Shown here piece after piece: positions 24,321 through 34,378 of a stretch of 64,000 nt of DNA. Under the pieces are notes generated by a model. The model made no database searches. It had not been told where the DNA came from and worked only from the letters and a program-made list of their open reading frames with translations. Numbering within the stretch: the stretch's first letter is position 1; every line of letters begins with the position of its first letter. The DNA is taken from contig JAZROZ010000015.1 in assembly GCA_045648985.1 (NCBI GenBank), positions 1 to 64,000 on the forward strand. The letters run 5' to 3'. Made by a program: the position numbers and the translations under genes. This DNA comes from SIG437 sp045648985 (GTDB lineage: Bacteria > Bacillota > Clostridia > UBA1381 > UBA9506).

Positions 24321-25355
24321 ATGAAAAAACTATTGGCAATTCTCATGGCAACATTATTTGTTGTTACAGCACTTGCAGGATGCGCAGGCGAGACAACAAA
24401 TGACGGAAAAACAATCGCAGTTATTGCTAAGGGCGAATCACACGCATTCTGGCAATCTGTAAAAGCAGGTGCAGAAGCAGCAGGCGCAGAATATGGTTAT
24501 AACATCACATTCAGAGGTCCTGCAAGTGAGTCAGCTAAAGACCTCCCGTCACAGATGGAAATGGTTCAGACAGCTCTTTCAAACAACTCATCTGCAATCG
24601 TTTTAGGTACAATCGGTGAAGGCTTCGTTGATATGCTTTCACAGGCTAAAGACGCAAACATTCCTGTTGTTCAATTTGACAGCGGTATCTGGGCAAAAGA
24701 TATCGAAGCATTAGATGCAGCAGGCAAAAACCCGATTGTTTCATCAGTTGCTACAAGTAACTACTTAGCAGCAGGCTTAGTTGCTGAAAAATTCTTTGAC
24801 GCATTAAAAGAAGATATCGCAGCAGCTGACAAATATGTTGTAGGTGTTATTCAGCACGACGAAACACAGACAGGTATTGACAGAGCCGCCGGCTTCATTG
24901 ATAAGTTCAAAGAACTTGCTGATGCTGACAGCACAACAGAAGGTAAATATGTAATTGAGCATGAAATTAAACCCGGCGATGCTGATAACGCATATAAAGC
25001 TGCTTTAGAAGCTCTCTTTGAAAAAGGTTCAAATGCAATCTTTATGACAAACGAAGGTGTTGTTAAACAGGTTTATGATGCAATTGCAGCTGCAGGCGAA
25101 AAATATGATGCAATCAAATTTGCAGGCTATGACGCTGGTACAAAACAGATTGAATGGATGAAATCAACAACAGGTCCAAAACTCGTTGGTTCAGTTGCTC
25201 AGGATTCATTCCAGATTGGTTATCAGGCAGTAGAGCAGGCAGTTATGGCAGTAGAAGCTAAGGAAATCACAGAAAAAGTTGATATTTCCGGTGCTTGGTG
25301 GAATGCAGAAAACGTTGACGAAATGATTCAGAAAAATCTCGTTTACGAAGGATAA
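24321..25355 (+). CDS. Sugar-binding lipoprotein of the ABC importer
   Basis: 344 residues. A lipoprotein signal peptide ends in the lipobox LAGC (Cys about 20). The mature part is a periplasmic-binding-protein type 1 fold with KTIAVIAKGESHAFWQSVKA at its start, like RbsB, and alternating domain crossovers later. It is tethered outside the membrane and delivers a sugar to the two preceding gene products. GGAGG supports ATG 24321. A strong terminator closes the operon. The exact ligand is unknown. Confidence 0.93.
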   Translation: MKKLLAILMATLFVVTALAGCAGETTNDGKTIAVIAKGESHAFWQSVKAGAEAAGAEYGYNITFRGPASESAKDLPSQMEMVQTALSNNSSAIVLGTIGEGFVDMLSQAKDANIPVVQFDSGIWAKDIEALDAAGKNPIVSSVATSNYLAAGLVAEKFFDALKEDIAAADKYVVGVIQHDETQTGIDRAAGFIDKFKELADADSTTEGKYVIEHEIKPGDADNAYKAALEALFEKGSNAIFMTNEGVVKQVYDAIAAAGEKYDAIKFAGYDAGTKQIEWMKSTTGPKLVGSVAQDSFQIGYQAVEQAVMAVEAKEITEKVDISGAWWNAENVDEMIQKNLVYEG

Positions 25356-25370
25356 TTAAATAAATAATTT

Positions 25371-25402
25371 TAAAACGGAGTGCTATATGGCACTCCGTTT
25401 TA
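25371..25402 (+). terminator. Rho-independent terminator of the sugar importer operon
   Basis: AAAACGGAGTGC and GCACTCCGTTTT form a stem with a TATATG loop. Confidence 0.92.
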
Positions 25403-25415
25403 AATTGTAAAAGTA

Positions 25416-25444
25416 TTGACTATTTATATTTGCTGTGGTAAAAT
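25416..25444 (+). promoter_or_regulatory. SigA promoter of the MFS/pyrophosphatase unit
   Basis: TTGACT (25416-25421), 17-base spacer ending TGTGG, TAAAAT (25439-25444). Confidence 0.85.
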
Positions 25445-25487
25445 ATTTTTGCACTAAAAAGGTAAAACAATTTAAGGAGATAACATC

Positions 25488-26732
25488 GTGAAGAGTCAGA
25501 AGTATCTAGAAAGTGAATCACTTAGTATAGTTTTATTTGTTTTTATGTTTATCATATATGCTGTGGCATACATGACGAAAAGTATGTTTTCGGCAGCTAT
25601 GGCAACAATCGTTGAAGAAGGATTTATGACAAAATCACAAACAGGATTCATTACAGCTATGTTCTGGCTTGTCTATGCACCCTTTCAGATTATAGGTGGT
25701 TTTGCAACAGATAAATATTCACCCTATAAGCTTATTTTGATTGCTCTTGTCGGTATTATAATCTCAAATTTAATTATTTATTTAAATCAAAGCTATTATG
25801 TTATGCTTGCGGCATGGATGTTCAATGCTGCCATGCAGTTTGGATTATGGCCGGGAATTTTTAAGGTTGTTTCGACCCAAACAGCGCCCCAGATAAGAGG
25901 CACAGCGGTTTTTTGGCTTTTATTTTCAACGAGCCTAGGCTTTGGTATGAGTATGTTAGTTGCATCATTTGTAAGCCGTTGGCAACAAAACTTTCTCATT
26001 TCAGTTGTTTTGTGTTTGATACTATTAGTGTTATATATTTTTTTAAATCACTTTTTAGATAATAAAATGGTGACAGATGAGTTGGAAATCGTTGAAAAAA
26101 CAAAGGAGCCCGAAAAACAAAAAGCTGCAATGATGCCACTTGTTTTATCGTCAGGACTTATTGTATTTATGCTGTTATTCTTAATCAGAACATCAGTTGA
26201 TAATGGTATTAAAGGATTAACAGCAGTTATGCTTATGGAATCATATGATGAGCTTCCTGCAGCAATAGCTACAAGAATAAGCTCTGTTTTGATTATTTTT
26301 TCAGCTATAGGAATGATGATTACTGCTTTCGTCAGAAATAAGATAACAAAAAATGAAGTTAAAGCACAAATTATTCTTTATTCAATAAGTCTAATTGCCC
26401 TTGTTGTAGTTTGTTTTGTAGGAAAGATTCATTATTTTGCATTACTGATTGCTCTTTCGTTTGCAGTTATGTTAACAGGAGCTGCAGGCCCTTTCAGTTT
26501 GTCTTATGTATCCGTACGATACGAAGAATATGGTCGAATTGGCACTGTATCGGGTATTATAAATGCTTTTGGAAGTATTGGATGTGTTTTAGCATCATAT
26601 GTTTTTGCAAGACTTGCAGAAATTATGTCGTGGAAAAATGTTGCTTTAATATGGCTAATGTTAATTGTTTTATGTTTGATTTTATGTATGGCAGTTCTGC
26701 CGCGCTGGTCAAGGTTTATAAAAGAAAAATAG
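25488..26732 (+). CDS. MFS transporter, OPA-like
   Basis: 414 residues with about 12 membrane helices and a charged central loop around residues 200-215. YMTKSMFSAAMATIV near the start and GGFATDKYSPYKL in the loop after helix 2 resemble organophosphate antiporter-type MFS proteins, like the gene at 921. The start is GTG 25488 with AAGGAG in front. Pyrophosphatase follows 16 bases later on the same transcript, which hints at phosphate or phosphorylated-substrate handling, but this is weak. Substrate unknown. Confidence 0.83.
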   Translation: MKSQKYLESESLSIVLFVFMFIIYAVAYMTKSMFSAAMATIVEEGFMTKSQTGFITAMFWLVYAPFQIIGGFATDKYSPYKLILIALVGIIISNLIIYLNQSYYVMLAAWMFNAAMQFGLWPGIFKVVSTQTAPQIRGTAVFWLLFSTSLGFGMSMLVASFVSRWQQNFLISVVLCLILLVLYIFLNHFLDNKMVTDELEIVEKTKEPEKQKAAMMPLVLSSGLIVFMLLFLIRTSVDNGIKGLTAVMLMESYDELPAAIATRISSVLIIFSAIGMMITAFVRNKITKNEVKAQIILYSISLIALVVVCFVGKIHYFALLIALSFAVMLTGAAGPFSLSYVSVRYEEYGRIGTVSGIINAFGSIGCVLASYVFARLAEIMSWKNVALIWLMLIVLCLILCMAVLPRWSRFIKEK

Positions 26733-26748
26733 TAAAGGAAGTGTTAAT

Positions 26749-27282
26749 ATGTCAAACATCTGGCATGATATTTCACCAAAGAGGATTAATGCAGAAGATT
26801 TTATCTGCGTAATCGAAATAACAAAAGGAAGCAAGAAAAAGTATGAGCTTGACAAGGAAACAGGATATCTCATGCTTGACAGAATACTATATACATCAAC
26901 GCATTATCCTGCAAACTATGGTTTTATTCCACGTACATATGGTGATGATAATGACCCTTTGGACGTGCTTTTGCTATGTTCTGAGCAAATTGAACCTATG
27001 ACACTTGTCAGAGCATATCCGATAGGTGTTATATCAATGATTGATAACGGAAGAAATGACGAAAAGATAATCGCAATTCCGTTTAACGACCCAAACTATA
27101 ATATGTATAGGGATATAAATGAACTTCCAAATCACGTTTTTGACGAGATGAAGCACTTCTTTCAGGTTTATAAAAATCTCGAAAACAAAGATACTGCTGT
27201 AAACGAAGTGAGCGGACGTGAGGAATCTGTTAAAATAATAAACGATGCCATAGATAACTATATTGAAAAGTTCTGTAAATAA
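26749..27282 (+). CDS. ppa: Inorganic pyrophosphatase, family I
   Basis: 177 residues. It hydrolyses diphosphate to two phosphates. Family I features are visible: KKYELDKETG near residue 26, YGFIPRTYGDDNDPLDVLLL with the metal-binding Asp cluster, and the central DNGRNDEKIIAIP region. The length is right for the bacterial hexameric enzyme. It is the second gene of a unit with the MFS transporter and is closed by a terminator. Confidence 0.95.
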   Translation: MSNIWHDISPKRINAEDFICVIEITKGSKKKYELDKETGYLMLDRILYTSTHYPANYGFIPRTYGDDNDPLDVLLLCSEQIEPMTLVRAYPIGVISMIDNGRNDEKIIAIPFNDPNYNMYRDINELPNHVFDEMKHFFQVYKNLENKDTAVNEVSGREESVKIINDAIDNYIEKFCK

Positions 27283-27284
27283 AT

Positions 27285-27325
27285 AACCAAAAGAGTATTG
27301 CAGATGCAATACTCTTTTGGTTTTT
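27285..27325 (+). terminator. Rho-independent terminator after ppa
   Basis: ACCAAAAGAGTATTGCA and its complement form a long stem with a two-base loop, followed by T. Confidence 0.93.
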
Positions 27326-27351
27326 AATACAATATTTATGTGCGTTAGTAT

Positions 27352-27380
27352 TTGACTATACGCAATTTTTGTGGTAAAAT
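27352..27380 (+). promoter_or_regulatory. SigA promoter of typA
   Basis: TTGACT (27352-27357), 17-base spacer ending TGTGG, TAAAAT (27375-27380). Confidence 0.85.
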
Positions 27381-27429
27381 ATATTTTTAAGTAAAAAAAT
27401 AGTTTTTTGGAAGGAAAAGATGATACTAA

Positions 27430-29247
27430 ATGATAGAAAACATCAGGAATATTGCAATTATAGCACACGTTGACCACGGCAAAACCACACTTGTTGATGT
27501 TTTGCTTAGAAATAGCGGTATATATCGTGAAAATGAGCAGGTTGAGGACAGAGTTATGGACTCGAATGATTTGGAGAAAGAGCGCGGAATTACAATTCTG
27601 TCTAAAAACACAGCTGTTATGTATAACGGAATCAAGATAAATATTGTTGATACTCCGGGACATGCTGATTTTGGCGGTGAAGTTGAACGTGTACTTGGTA
27701 TGGTAGAAGGTGTGCTTTTAGTTGTAGATGCTTTTGAAGGAGCAATGCCACAGACGAGGTTTGTACTTAAAAAAGCATTGGAATATAACTTAAAGCCAAT
27801 CGTTGTTGTAAATAAGGTTGATCGTCCTCAGGCAAGATGTGAGCAGGTAATTGATGAAGTGCTTGATTTGTTTATTGAGCTTGGTGCAAGCGACGAACAG
27901 GCATATTTCCCGATTGTTTATGCATCAGCAAAGCAAGGGATGAGCGGATACGAAGAAACGGCACTTCAAAACAATATGACTGCATTGTTTGATACTATCA
28001 TAAAACACGTTCCTGCGCCTTTGGGTGATGAAAATGCACCTTTTAGAATGCTTGTTTCAAACATTGATTATGACGAATATATTGGAAGAATTGCAGTTGG
28101 AAAGATAGACAGAGGCGTTTTAAATTATGGTCAAACGATTGCTCTTTGCTTAGCTGACGGAAGCACAAAAAACGTAAAAACAGGCAGAATATATACGTTT
28201 AACGGTCTTAAAAGAGAGGAAACAAGTGTTGCAAAAGCAGGTGATATCGTAAGTATATCGGGACTGGGTAATGTAAATATTGGCGAAACACTTTGTGACA
28301 CACAAAACATTGACCCACTTCCTGTAATTATAGTTGATGAGCCTACAATATCAATGAATTTTATGGTAAACAACAGTCCTTTTGCAGGTCAGGAAGGAGA
28401 ATTTGTCACAAGCAGACATTTGCGTGACAGACTCTTTAAAGAGCTTGAAACAAATGTAAGCTTAAAAGTTGAAGAAACAGACAGTGCCGACTCGTTCAAG
28501 GTATCAGGCAGAGGAGAACTTCATCTTTCCATATTGATTGAAACAATGAGAAGACAAGGCTATGAATTTCAGGTTTCACGCCCGCAGGTAATCCTAAAAG
28601 AAAAAGACGGAAAAGTTTTAGAACCTATTGAAGAACTTATCATTGACGTTCCTGATGAATTTTCAGGTGCCGTTATTGAAAAGCTTGGGCAGAGAAAAGC
28701 TGAAATGACAAATATGAGTCCTAACGATACAGGGTATATGAGAATAAGCTTTTTAATTCCATCAAGAGGATTGATAGGATACAGAAGTGAATTTTTAACG
28801 GACACAAAAGGTAATGGTATAATGAATTCTGTTTTGGACGGATTCAGTGAATATAAAGGTGATATCGAAAGCCGCGAACGTGGTTCAATGATTGCATGGG
28901 AAACGGGCGAAAGTGTGACCTATGGACTTTTAAATGCACAGGAAAGAGGCAGGCTTTTCATTGGTGCAGGTGTTAACGTATACGAGGGCATGATTGTCGG
29001 TGAAAATGCAAAAAACGAAGATATAACAGTTAATGTTTGTAAAAAAAAGCATGTTACAAATATGCGTGCTGCAGGAAGCGATGATACGGTTAAGCTGACA
29101 CCGCCTGCCGTTTTAAGCTTAGAGCAGTGTTTAGAGTTTATTGCAGATGATGAGCTGGTTGAAATAACACCAAAAAGCATAAGATTAAGAAAGAAATTAC
29201 TGACCAAAGGCGAAAGAGATAAGCAGGCAAGCAGAATGAAAAAGTAA
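27430..29247 (+). CDS. typA: Ribosome-associated translational GTPase TypA/BipA
   Basis: 605 residues, the normal length. G1 is AHVDHGKTTL (residues 10-19), the switch region has RGITI, G3 is DTPGHADFG, and G4 is NKVD. The elongation-factor-like domains and the TypA-specific C-terminal domain follow. It binds 70S ribosomes and helps growth under stress or low temperature. AAGGAA lies about 14 bases upstream of ATG 27430, a slightly long spacing; no better in-frame start is seen. It leads a long + strand series. Confidence 0.96.
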   Translation: MIENIRNIAIIAHVDHGKTTLVDVLLRNSGIYRENEQVEDRVMDSNDLEKERGITILSKNTAVMYNGIKINIVDTPGHADFGGEVERVLGMVEGVLLVVDAFEGAMPQTRFVLKKALEYNLKPIVVVNKVDRPQARCEQVIDEVLDLFIELGASDEQAYFPIVYASAKQGMSGYEETALQNNMTALFDTIIKHVPAPLGDENAPFRMLVSNIDYDEYIGRIAVGKIDRGVLNYGQTIALCLADGSTKNVKTGRIYTFNGLKREETSVAKAGDIVSISGLGNVNIGETLCDTQNIDPLPVIIVDEPTISMNFMVNNSPFAGQEGEFVTSRHLRDRLFKELETNVSLKVEETDSADSFKVSGRGELHLSILIETMRRQGYEFQVSRPQVILKEKDGKVLEPIEELIIDVPDEFSGAVIEKLGQRKAEMTNMSPNDTGYMRISFLIPSRGLIGYRSEFLTDTKGNGIMNSVLDGFSEYKGDIESRERGSMIAWETGESVTYGLLNAQERGRLFIGAGVNVYEGMIVGENAKNEDITVNVCKKKHVTNMRAAGSDDTVKLTPPAVLSLEQCLEFIADDELVEITPKSIRLRKKLLTKGERDKQASRMKK

Positions 29248-29266
29248 TTACGGGGAGAGAAAACCG

Positions 29267-30121
29267 ATGTATAAGATTGTTAAAAAAGAAAGCTTGAATT
29301 CTCAGGTGACGTTAATGGAAATAGAAGCTCCGTTTATAGCTAAAAAGGCAAAAGCGGGACAATTTATTATTTTCAGAATTGATGAAGACGGAGAAAGGGT
29401 TCCGCTGACTATAGCAGACTACGATAAAGATGCAGGCACCGTGACAATCATTTTTCAGAAAGTGGGAAAAACAACAAAACAGCTTGATACATTAAATGAA
29501 GGTGACAGTATTTTAGACTTCGTTGGACCACTGGGCACAGCATCTCACTTAGACGGATATAAAAAAGTCGTAGTGGTTGGTGGCGGACTTGGTACGGCTA
29601 TAGCATATCCTCAGGCAAAGGCATTATCTCTGCTCGGAGCAGAGGTGACAAGCATCTTAGGTTTTAGAAATAAAGATTTAATTATATTAGAAGATAAGGT
29701 AAAAGCTGTGAGCAAAGAAACAATCATAATGACAGATGACGGTTCAAACGGAAATCAGGGCTTTGTTACACAGGCACTGAGAGAAAAAATTGAAAAGGAA
29801 AAAGATTTTGACCTGTGTATTGCAATAGGACCGCTTGTTATGATGAAAGCGGTATGCGACGTAACTAAAGAATACGGCTTAAAGACAATAGTAAGTATGA
29901 ATCCAATAATGATTGACGGAACAGGAATGTGCGGCGGATGCAGAGTAACTGTTGGTGGACAGACGAAGTTTGCCTGTGTTGACGGTCCTGATTTTGATGG
30001 TCATTTAGTAGATTTTGATAGTGCAATCAGACGCTCTAAAATGTTTAAAGATAAAGAAACAGAATCGGATAAAAAGCATGAATGTAATCTACTTAAAAAG
30101 GAGGTAGATATCAATGGCTGA
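29267..30121 (+). CDS. nfnA: NfnA: ferredoxin-NADP reductase alpha subunit (electron bifurcation)
   Basis: 284 residues. The N-terminal half is an FAD-binding ferredoxin-reductase fold, with VPLTIADYD near residue 44. The NAD-binding VVVGGGLGTAIAYP begins near residue 103. The C-terminal cysteine cluster MCGGCRVTVGGQTKFACVDG (about 224-243) holds a [2Fe-2S] centre. It works with NfnB to couple reduced ferredoxin and NADH to NADP reduction. It overlaps nfnB by eight bases. The pair could also be called a sulfide dehydrogenase-type complex, but the order and cysteine pattern fit NfnAB. Confidence 0.9.
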   Translation: MYKIVKKESLNSQVTLMEIEAPFIAKKAKAGQFIIFRIDEDGERVPLTIADYDKDAGTVTIIFQKVGKTTKQLDTLNEGDSILDFVGPLGTASHLDGYKKVVVVGGGLGTAIAYPQAKALSLLGAEVTSILGFRNKDLIILEDKVKAVSKETIIMTDDGSNGNQGFVTQALREKIEKEKDFDLCIAIGPLVMMKAVCDVTKEYGLKTIVSMNPIMIDGTGMCGGCRVTVGGQTKFACVDGPDFDGHLVDFDSAIRRSKMFKDKETESDKKHECNLLKKEVDING

Positions 30122-31505
30122 TATGTCCCCTAAAAAAACAGAAATGCCCGTGCAGGAAGCATCTTTAAGAAATAAAAACTTCAGCGAGGTTTCACTGGGA
30201 TATACAGAAGAAATGGCACAAAAAGAAGCACAAAGATGTTTAAACTGTAAAAATAAGCCTTGCGTAGCAGGATGTCCTGTAAACGTGCAGATTCCTGATT
30301 TTATTGAGTTTGTAAAAAGAGGAGATTACTTGGGTGCATACAAAAAGATTAAGGAATCAAATGAGCTTCCGTCAATTTGCGGAAGAGTATGCCCGCAGGA
30401 AAACCAATGTGAAAAGAATTGTGTTCGCGCCATCAAAGGTGAAAGTGTTGGCATAGGTCGCTTAGAGCGCTTTGTCGCTGATAGATTTATAGATTTGGAC
30501 GAAACTATAGAAAAAACCGAAAAAAATGGATATAAGGTTGCAGTTGTAGGCTCAGGTCCTGCAAGCCTTACATGTGCAGGAAATTTAGCTAACAAGGGAT
30601 ACGATGTAACAATATTTGAAGCATTCCACACAGCTGGCGGAGTTTTGATGTACGGAATTCCTGAATTCAGACTGCCAAAGCAAATAGTAAAAAAAGAGAT
30701 TGAGAAGTTAAAAGCGCTTGGTGTAAATATTATGACAAATATGGTAATCGGAAAGATTTTATCTGTTGATGAGCTATTAGAAGATGGCTATGATGCTGTA
30801 TTTATAGGAACAGGTGCAGGACTTCCAAGCTTTATGAATATCGAGGGTGAAAACCTAAACGGAGTATATTCTGCAAATGAGTTTTTGACAAGAATCAATC
30901 TAATGAAAGCGTATAAATTTCCCCAAACAGATACTCCTGTAATCGTTGGAGATTCAGTTGCAGTTGTCGGCGGCGGAAATGTTGCTATGGATGCCTGTCG
31001 TTGTGCTAAACGACTTGGCGCTAAAGATGTTTATATTGTTTACAGACGTTCTGAAGAAGAAATGCCTGCAAGAAACGAGGAGATTGAACACGCAAAAGAA
31101 GAGGGTATCGAGTTTAAGTTACTGACTAACCCTACACGTATTTTAGGCGATGAAAACGGAAATATCACAGGTATGGAATGTGTAGAGATGGAACTCGGCG
31201 AACCTGATGCAAGCGGAAGAAGAAAGCCTGTCAAAAAAGAAGGCTCAGAATATATAATTGATGTTGATACAGTAATAATGGCAATAGGACAGACACCAAA
31301 TCCGCTCATTAAAAATACGACAAATGATTTACAGACGCAAAAATGGGGCGGTATTATTGCAGATGAAACAGGCAAAACAAGCAAAAAAGGTGTGTTTGCA
31401 GGCGGAGATGCTGTAACAGGGGCTGCAACTGTAATTTTAGCAATGGGTGCAGGAAAAGCAGCTTCAGAAGCAATCCATAAATACATTAAAAATGGCAAAA
31501 ACTGA
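30114..31505 (+). CDS. nfnB: NfnB: NADPH-dependent glutamate synthase-like subunit
   Basis: 463 residues. The N-terminal cysteine-rich region CLNCKNKPCVAGCPV with CGRVCPQENQCEKNCV binds two [4Fe-4S] clusters. The FAD fold begins near residue 140 with VAVVGSGPASLTCAGNL, and a second GXGXXG, VAVVGGGNVAMDACR, binds NADPH. This domain order is shared with the GltD small subunit, but no large glutamate synthase is present, and nfnA directly precedes it. GGAGGT supports ATG 30114. It marks anaerobic redox balancing. Confidence 0.9.
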   Translation: MADMSPKKTEMPVQEASLRNKNFSEVSLGYTEEMAQKEAQRCLNCKNKPCVAGCPVNVQIPDFIEFVKRGDYLGAYKKIKESNELPSICGRVCPQENQCEKNCVRAIKGESVGIGRLERFVADRFIDLDETIEKTEKNGYKVAVVGSGPASLTCAGNLANKGYDVTIFEAFHTAGGVLMYGIPEFRLPKQIVKKEIEKLKALGVNIMTNMVIGKILSVDELLEDGYDAVFIGTGAGLPSFMNIEGENLNGVYSANEFLTRINLMKAYKFPQTDTPVIVGDSVAVVGGGNVAMDACRCAKRLGAKDVYIVYRRSEEEMPARNEEIEHAKEEGIEFKLLTNPTRILGDENGNITGMECVEMELGEPDASGRRKPVKKEGSEYIIDVDTVIMAIGQTPNPLIKNTTNDLQTQKWGGIIADETGKTSKKGVFAGGDAVTGAATVILAMGAGKAASEAIHKYIKNGKN

Positions 31506-31534
31506 TTGACAAAATATAAAAGGTGCGTGATACC

Positions 31535-32536
31535 GTGCAAGTTCGTAAGTTTTATGAAGCAGAAGAGGAAAAAAATCTTTCTTGCTTTGCGACACTTTCA
31601 AAAAACAGTAAAGGAAGAAAGGTCCAAATTGAAGAATGTCCGATAAGAACAGTCTTTCAACGTGACCGTGATAAAATCATTCATGCTAAATCCTTTAGAC
31701 GTCTTATGCACAAAACACAGGTCTTTTTAGCACCTGAGGGTGACCACTACAGAACACGTCTTACGCATACTTTAGAAGTTTCACAGATTGCAAGAACAAT
31801 CGCAAGAGCCTTAAGGCTTAATGAAGATTTAACGGAAAGTATCGCTCTTGCCCATGATTTAGGGCATACACCTTTTGGACATTCAGGAGAAAGAATGCTT
31901 GATGTTATTTGCAAAAACGGATTTAAGCACTATGAGCAGAGCCTTCGTGTTGTTGATAAGCTTGAGGGCGGAAAAGGACTTAATTTAACATATGAGGTCC
32001 GTGACGGCATAAAAAATCACGCAGGAGATGGTGAAGCAGAAACATTAGAGGGAAGAATAATAAAGCTTGCCGACAGAATTGCCTATATAAACCATGATAT
32101 TGATGATGCTATAAGGGGAGGTATTATTTCAAGTGATGATATACCTAAAAATCTCAAAGAGATAATAGGCTATACACACGGAGAGAGAATTCACAATCTC
32201 ATATGCGATATTATTGCAAACAGTAAAGACAAGCCATATATAAAAATGTCCAACGAAGTATATAAAGCTATGGATAGCTTACGTGATTTTATGTTTGAAA
32301 ATGTGTATATAGATACTGTTGCTCAGCAAGAAGACGAAAAAGCCAAGGGTATAATCAGCACACTGTTTGAAATGTTTGAAAAGTACCCTGAAAGACTTCC
32401 GCAAAACAGCCAGATGATGCTGGAAGCTGAGGAAAAAGAGCAAGTGATATGCGACTATATTGCGGGGATGACTGATAACTTTGCAATTCAGACTTTTAAT
32501 AAGTATTTTGTTCCAAGAAGCTGGAGCATAAAATGA
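31535..32536 (+). CDS. dgt: dGTP triphosphohydrolase (HD domain)
   Basis: About 333 residues. It hydrolyses dGTP to deoxyguanosine and triphosphate. The N-terminal RDRDKIIHAKSFRRL is the Dgt signature, HTLEVSQIARTIARAL carries the first His, and AHDLGHTPFGHSGE carries the HD metal-binding pair. The longest frame starts at GTG 31523, but AAAGGTG overlaps it. GTG 31535 gives better spacing and a family-like start (VQVRKFYE). It precedes dnaG and rpoD closely, where rpsU often stands in other bacteria. Confidence 0.9.
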   Translation: MQVRKFYEAEEEKNLSCFATLSKNSKGRKVQIEECPIRTVFQRDRDKIIHAKSFRRLMHKTQVFLAPEGDHYRTRLTHTLEVSQIARTIARALRLNEDLTESIALAHDLGHTPFGHSGERMLDVICKNGFKHYEQSLRVVDKLEGGKGLNLTYEVRDGIKNHAGDGEAETLEGRIIKLADRIAYINHDIDDAIRGGIISSDDIPKNLKEIIGYTHGERIHNLICDIIANSKDKPYIKMSNEVYKAMDSLRDFMFENVYIDTVAQQEDEKAKGIISTLFEMFEKYPERLPQNSQMMLEAEEKEQVICDYIAGMTDNFAIQTFNKYFVPRSWSIK

Positions 32537-32602
32537 ATATTTTGTAATATTATGGATAATATTATACTGAAGCTGAGAATTATGAAATAAAGAGGTGGAA
32601 AA

Positions 32603-34378
32603 ATGGCACGTTATACACAGAATTCTATAAACGAAACTGCGTCAAGAAACAATCTTGTTGATGTCGTTTCGTCATATGTCCATTTAAAAAGGACAGGTAC
32701 AAGCTATGTAGGACTGTGTCCATTTCATAAAGAAAAGACACCTTCTTTTCATGTGAGTGAAGATAAACAGCTTTTTTATTGCTTTGGTTGCGGTACGAGT
32801 GGAAATATCTTTGATTTTGTTATGAAGATTGAAAATCTCGATTTTGTTGACAGTCTAAAATTTTTAGCACAACGCGCAGGTGTAACTTTGGAAGAAGAAA
32901 AATCAACCTATAAAGAAAATGAAGAAGAACGCAACACAAAAAACAGAATTTTAGAAATTAATAAACTTGCCGCAAGAAAGTTTTATGATAATCTTTTTGA
33001 CAAAGATTCAGAGGCGGCACGTGAGTATGTGAAAAAAAGAGCTTTAGAAAAAGGAGCTATCATAAGATTCGGACTTGGCTATGCAAAGGATTCATGGGAC
33101 GACCTTTTAAACCACCTTAAAGCTTTAGGCTATACCCAGGAGGAGATTGTTCTTGCAGGCTTAGCTGCGAAAAATGAAAAGGGAAGAGTTTACGATAAAT
33201 TCAGGAACAGACTTATGTTTCCTATAATAGATGTAAGGGGAAATATTGTGGCATTCAGCGGAAGAGCAATAGGTGATGACCCTGCAAAATATATGAACTC
33301 ACCTGAAACGCCTGTTTTTTATAAAAGCAGAAACGTTTTTGGTTTGAATATTGCTAAACAACATAGCAAAACAGATGGCGTTATATTAGTTGAAGGAAAT
33401 ATGGATGTTGTTTCGCTGTATCAGAATGGTTTTCCCAATAGTATAGCCGGACTGGGCACAGCCTTTACAGACGAACACGCAAGATTGATTAAGAGATATG
33501 CAAACGTTGTGTATGTCTGCTATGACGGCGATGAAGCAGGACAAAAAGCAGCACTGAAAGCGGTCGATATTTTAACAGATAGCGGAAACACTGTAAAGGT
33601 TGTAACTTTTACAGGTGCAAAAGACCCTGATGAATACATTTTGAAAAAGGGAACAGAAGCCTTCCGCGAATGTCTAAAAAAAGCTTTAGCTCCTGCTGAG
33701 TTCAAGATTATGAAAATCCGTAACCGTTTTGACCTGACAGATTCAAATGAGAAAATAAACTTCGTAAATGAGGCGGCACAGATTTTGGCAGATGTCGAAA
33801 ACACCGTTGAAAGAGAAGTTTATATAAAAAAGATTGCAAAAGAAACTGATATTTCTGAAAAATCAATAGTTTCTGAAATAAATAAATTAATTTTTAGCAA
33901 AACAAAAAAGGAAAACGATAAAAAACAGAGAATAATAAATAATGTCAAAGAAGAAAATAAAATCGTGTCGGACATTGCTGAAAAACAGAACACCTCTACA
34001 TACAAAACAGAACTAATGCTCTTAAACATTATGTTTTTTGATGAAAAAGCGTTTAAAGTGGCAAAAGAAACGGCGGATGATTCCTTGTTTTCAGGAAATG
34101 TTAATAAGCAGCTTTTTAGAGAGATAATCAGGTTTAAAGAAGAAAATACATCAGCCTTAGCACCTGAATTTATAACAACTCTGGATGATAATCTAAAAAA
34201 TTTTGCTTCGACAGTTTTATTTAAAAATTATTCAAGCGACGGCTTTAAAACAGCTACAGATGTAATAAGAAAGCTAAAGGATGAAAAGAAAAATGCCTAT
34301 ATCAAAGAGCTTGCTAAAGCAGGTCGCGTAGAAGAAATCAACGAAATTCTAAAAGGTGGGAGTATATTTAATGCCTAA
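32603..34378 (+). CDS. dnaG: DNA primase
   Basis: 591 residues. The N-terminal CHC2 zinc finger (CPFHKEKTPSFHVSEDKQLF then CFGCG), the primase core, and the TOPRIM motifs (LVEGNMDVVSLYQ and CYDGDEAGQKAA) are present, and a C-terminal helicase-binding domain follows. It makes RNA primers at the replication fork with DnaB (44260). AGAGGTGG supports ATG 32603. The last eight bases overlap rpoD, so translation is probably coupled. Confidence 0.97.
   Translation: MARYTQNSINETASRNNLVDVVSSYVHLKRTGTSYVGLCPFHKEKTPSFHVSEDKQLFYCFGCGTSGNIFDFVMKIENLDFVDSLKFLAQRAGVTLEEEKSTYKENEEERNTKNRILEINKLAARKFYDNLFDKDSEAAREYVKKRALEKGAIIRFGLGYAKDSWDDLLNHLKALGYTQEEIVLAGLAAKNEKGRVYDKFRNRLMFPIIDVRGNIVAFSGRAIGDDPAKYMNSPETPVFYKSRNVFGLNIAKQHSKTDGVILVEGNMDVVSLYQNGFPNSIAGLGTAFTDEHARLIKRYANVVYVCYDGDEAGQKAALKAVDILTDSGNTVKVVTFTGAKDPDEYILKKGTEAFRECLKKALAPAEFKIMKIRNRFDLTDSNEKINFVNEAAQILADVENTVEREVYIKKIAKETDISEKSIVSEINKLIFSKTKKENDKKQRIINNVKEENKIVSDIAEKQNTSTYKTELMLLNIMFFDEKAFKVAKETADDSLFSGNVNKQLFREIIRFKEENTSALAPEFITTLDDNLKNFASTVLFKNYSSDGFKTATDVIRKLKDEKKNAYIKELAKAGRVEEINEILKGGSIFNA

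Noticed and set aside
27034..27663. Minus-strand open frame across ppa, its terminator and the start of typA
   Set aside because: It crosses a strong terminator and promoter on the other strand and has no coherent domain.
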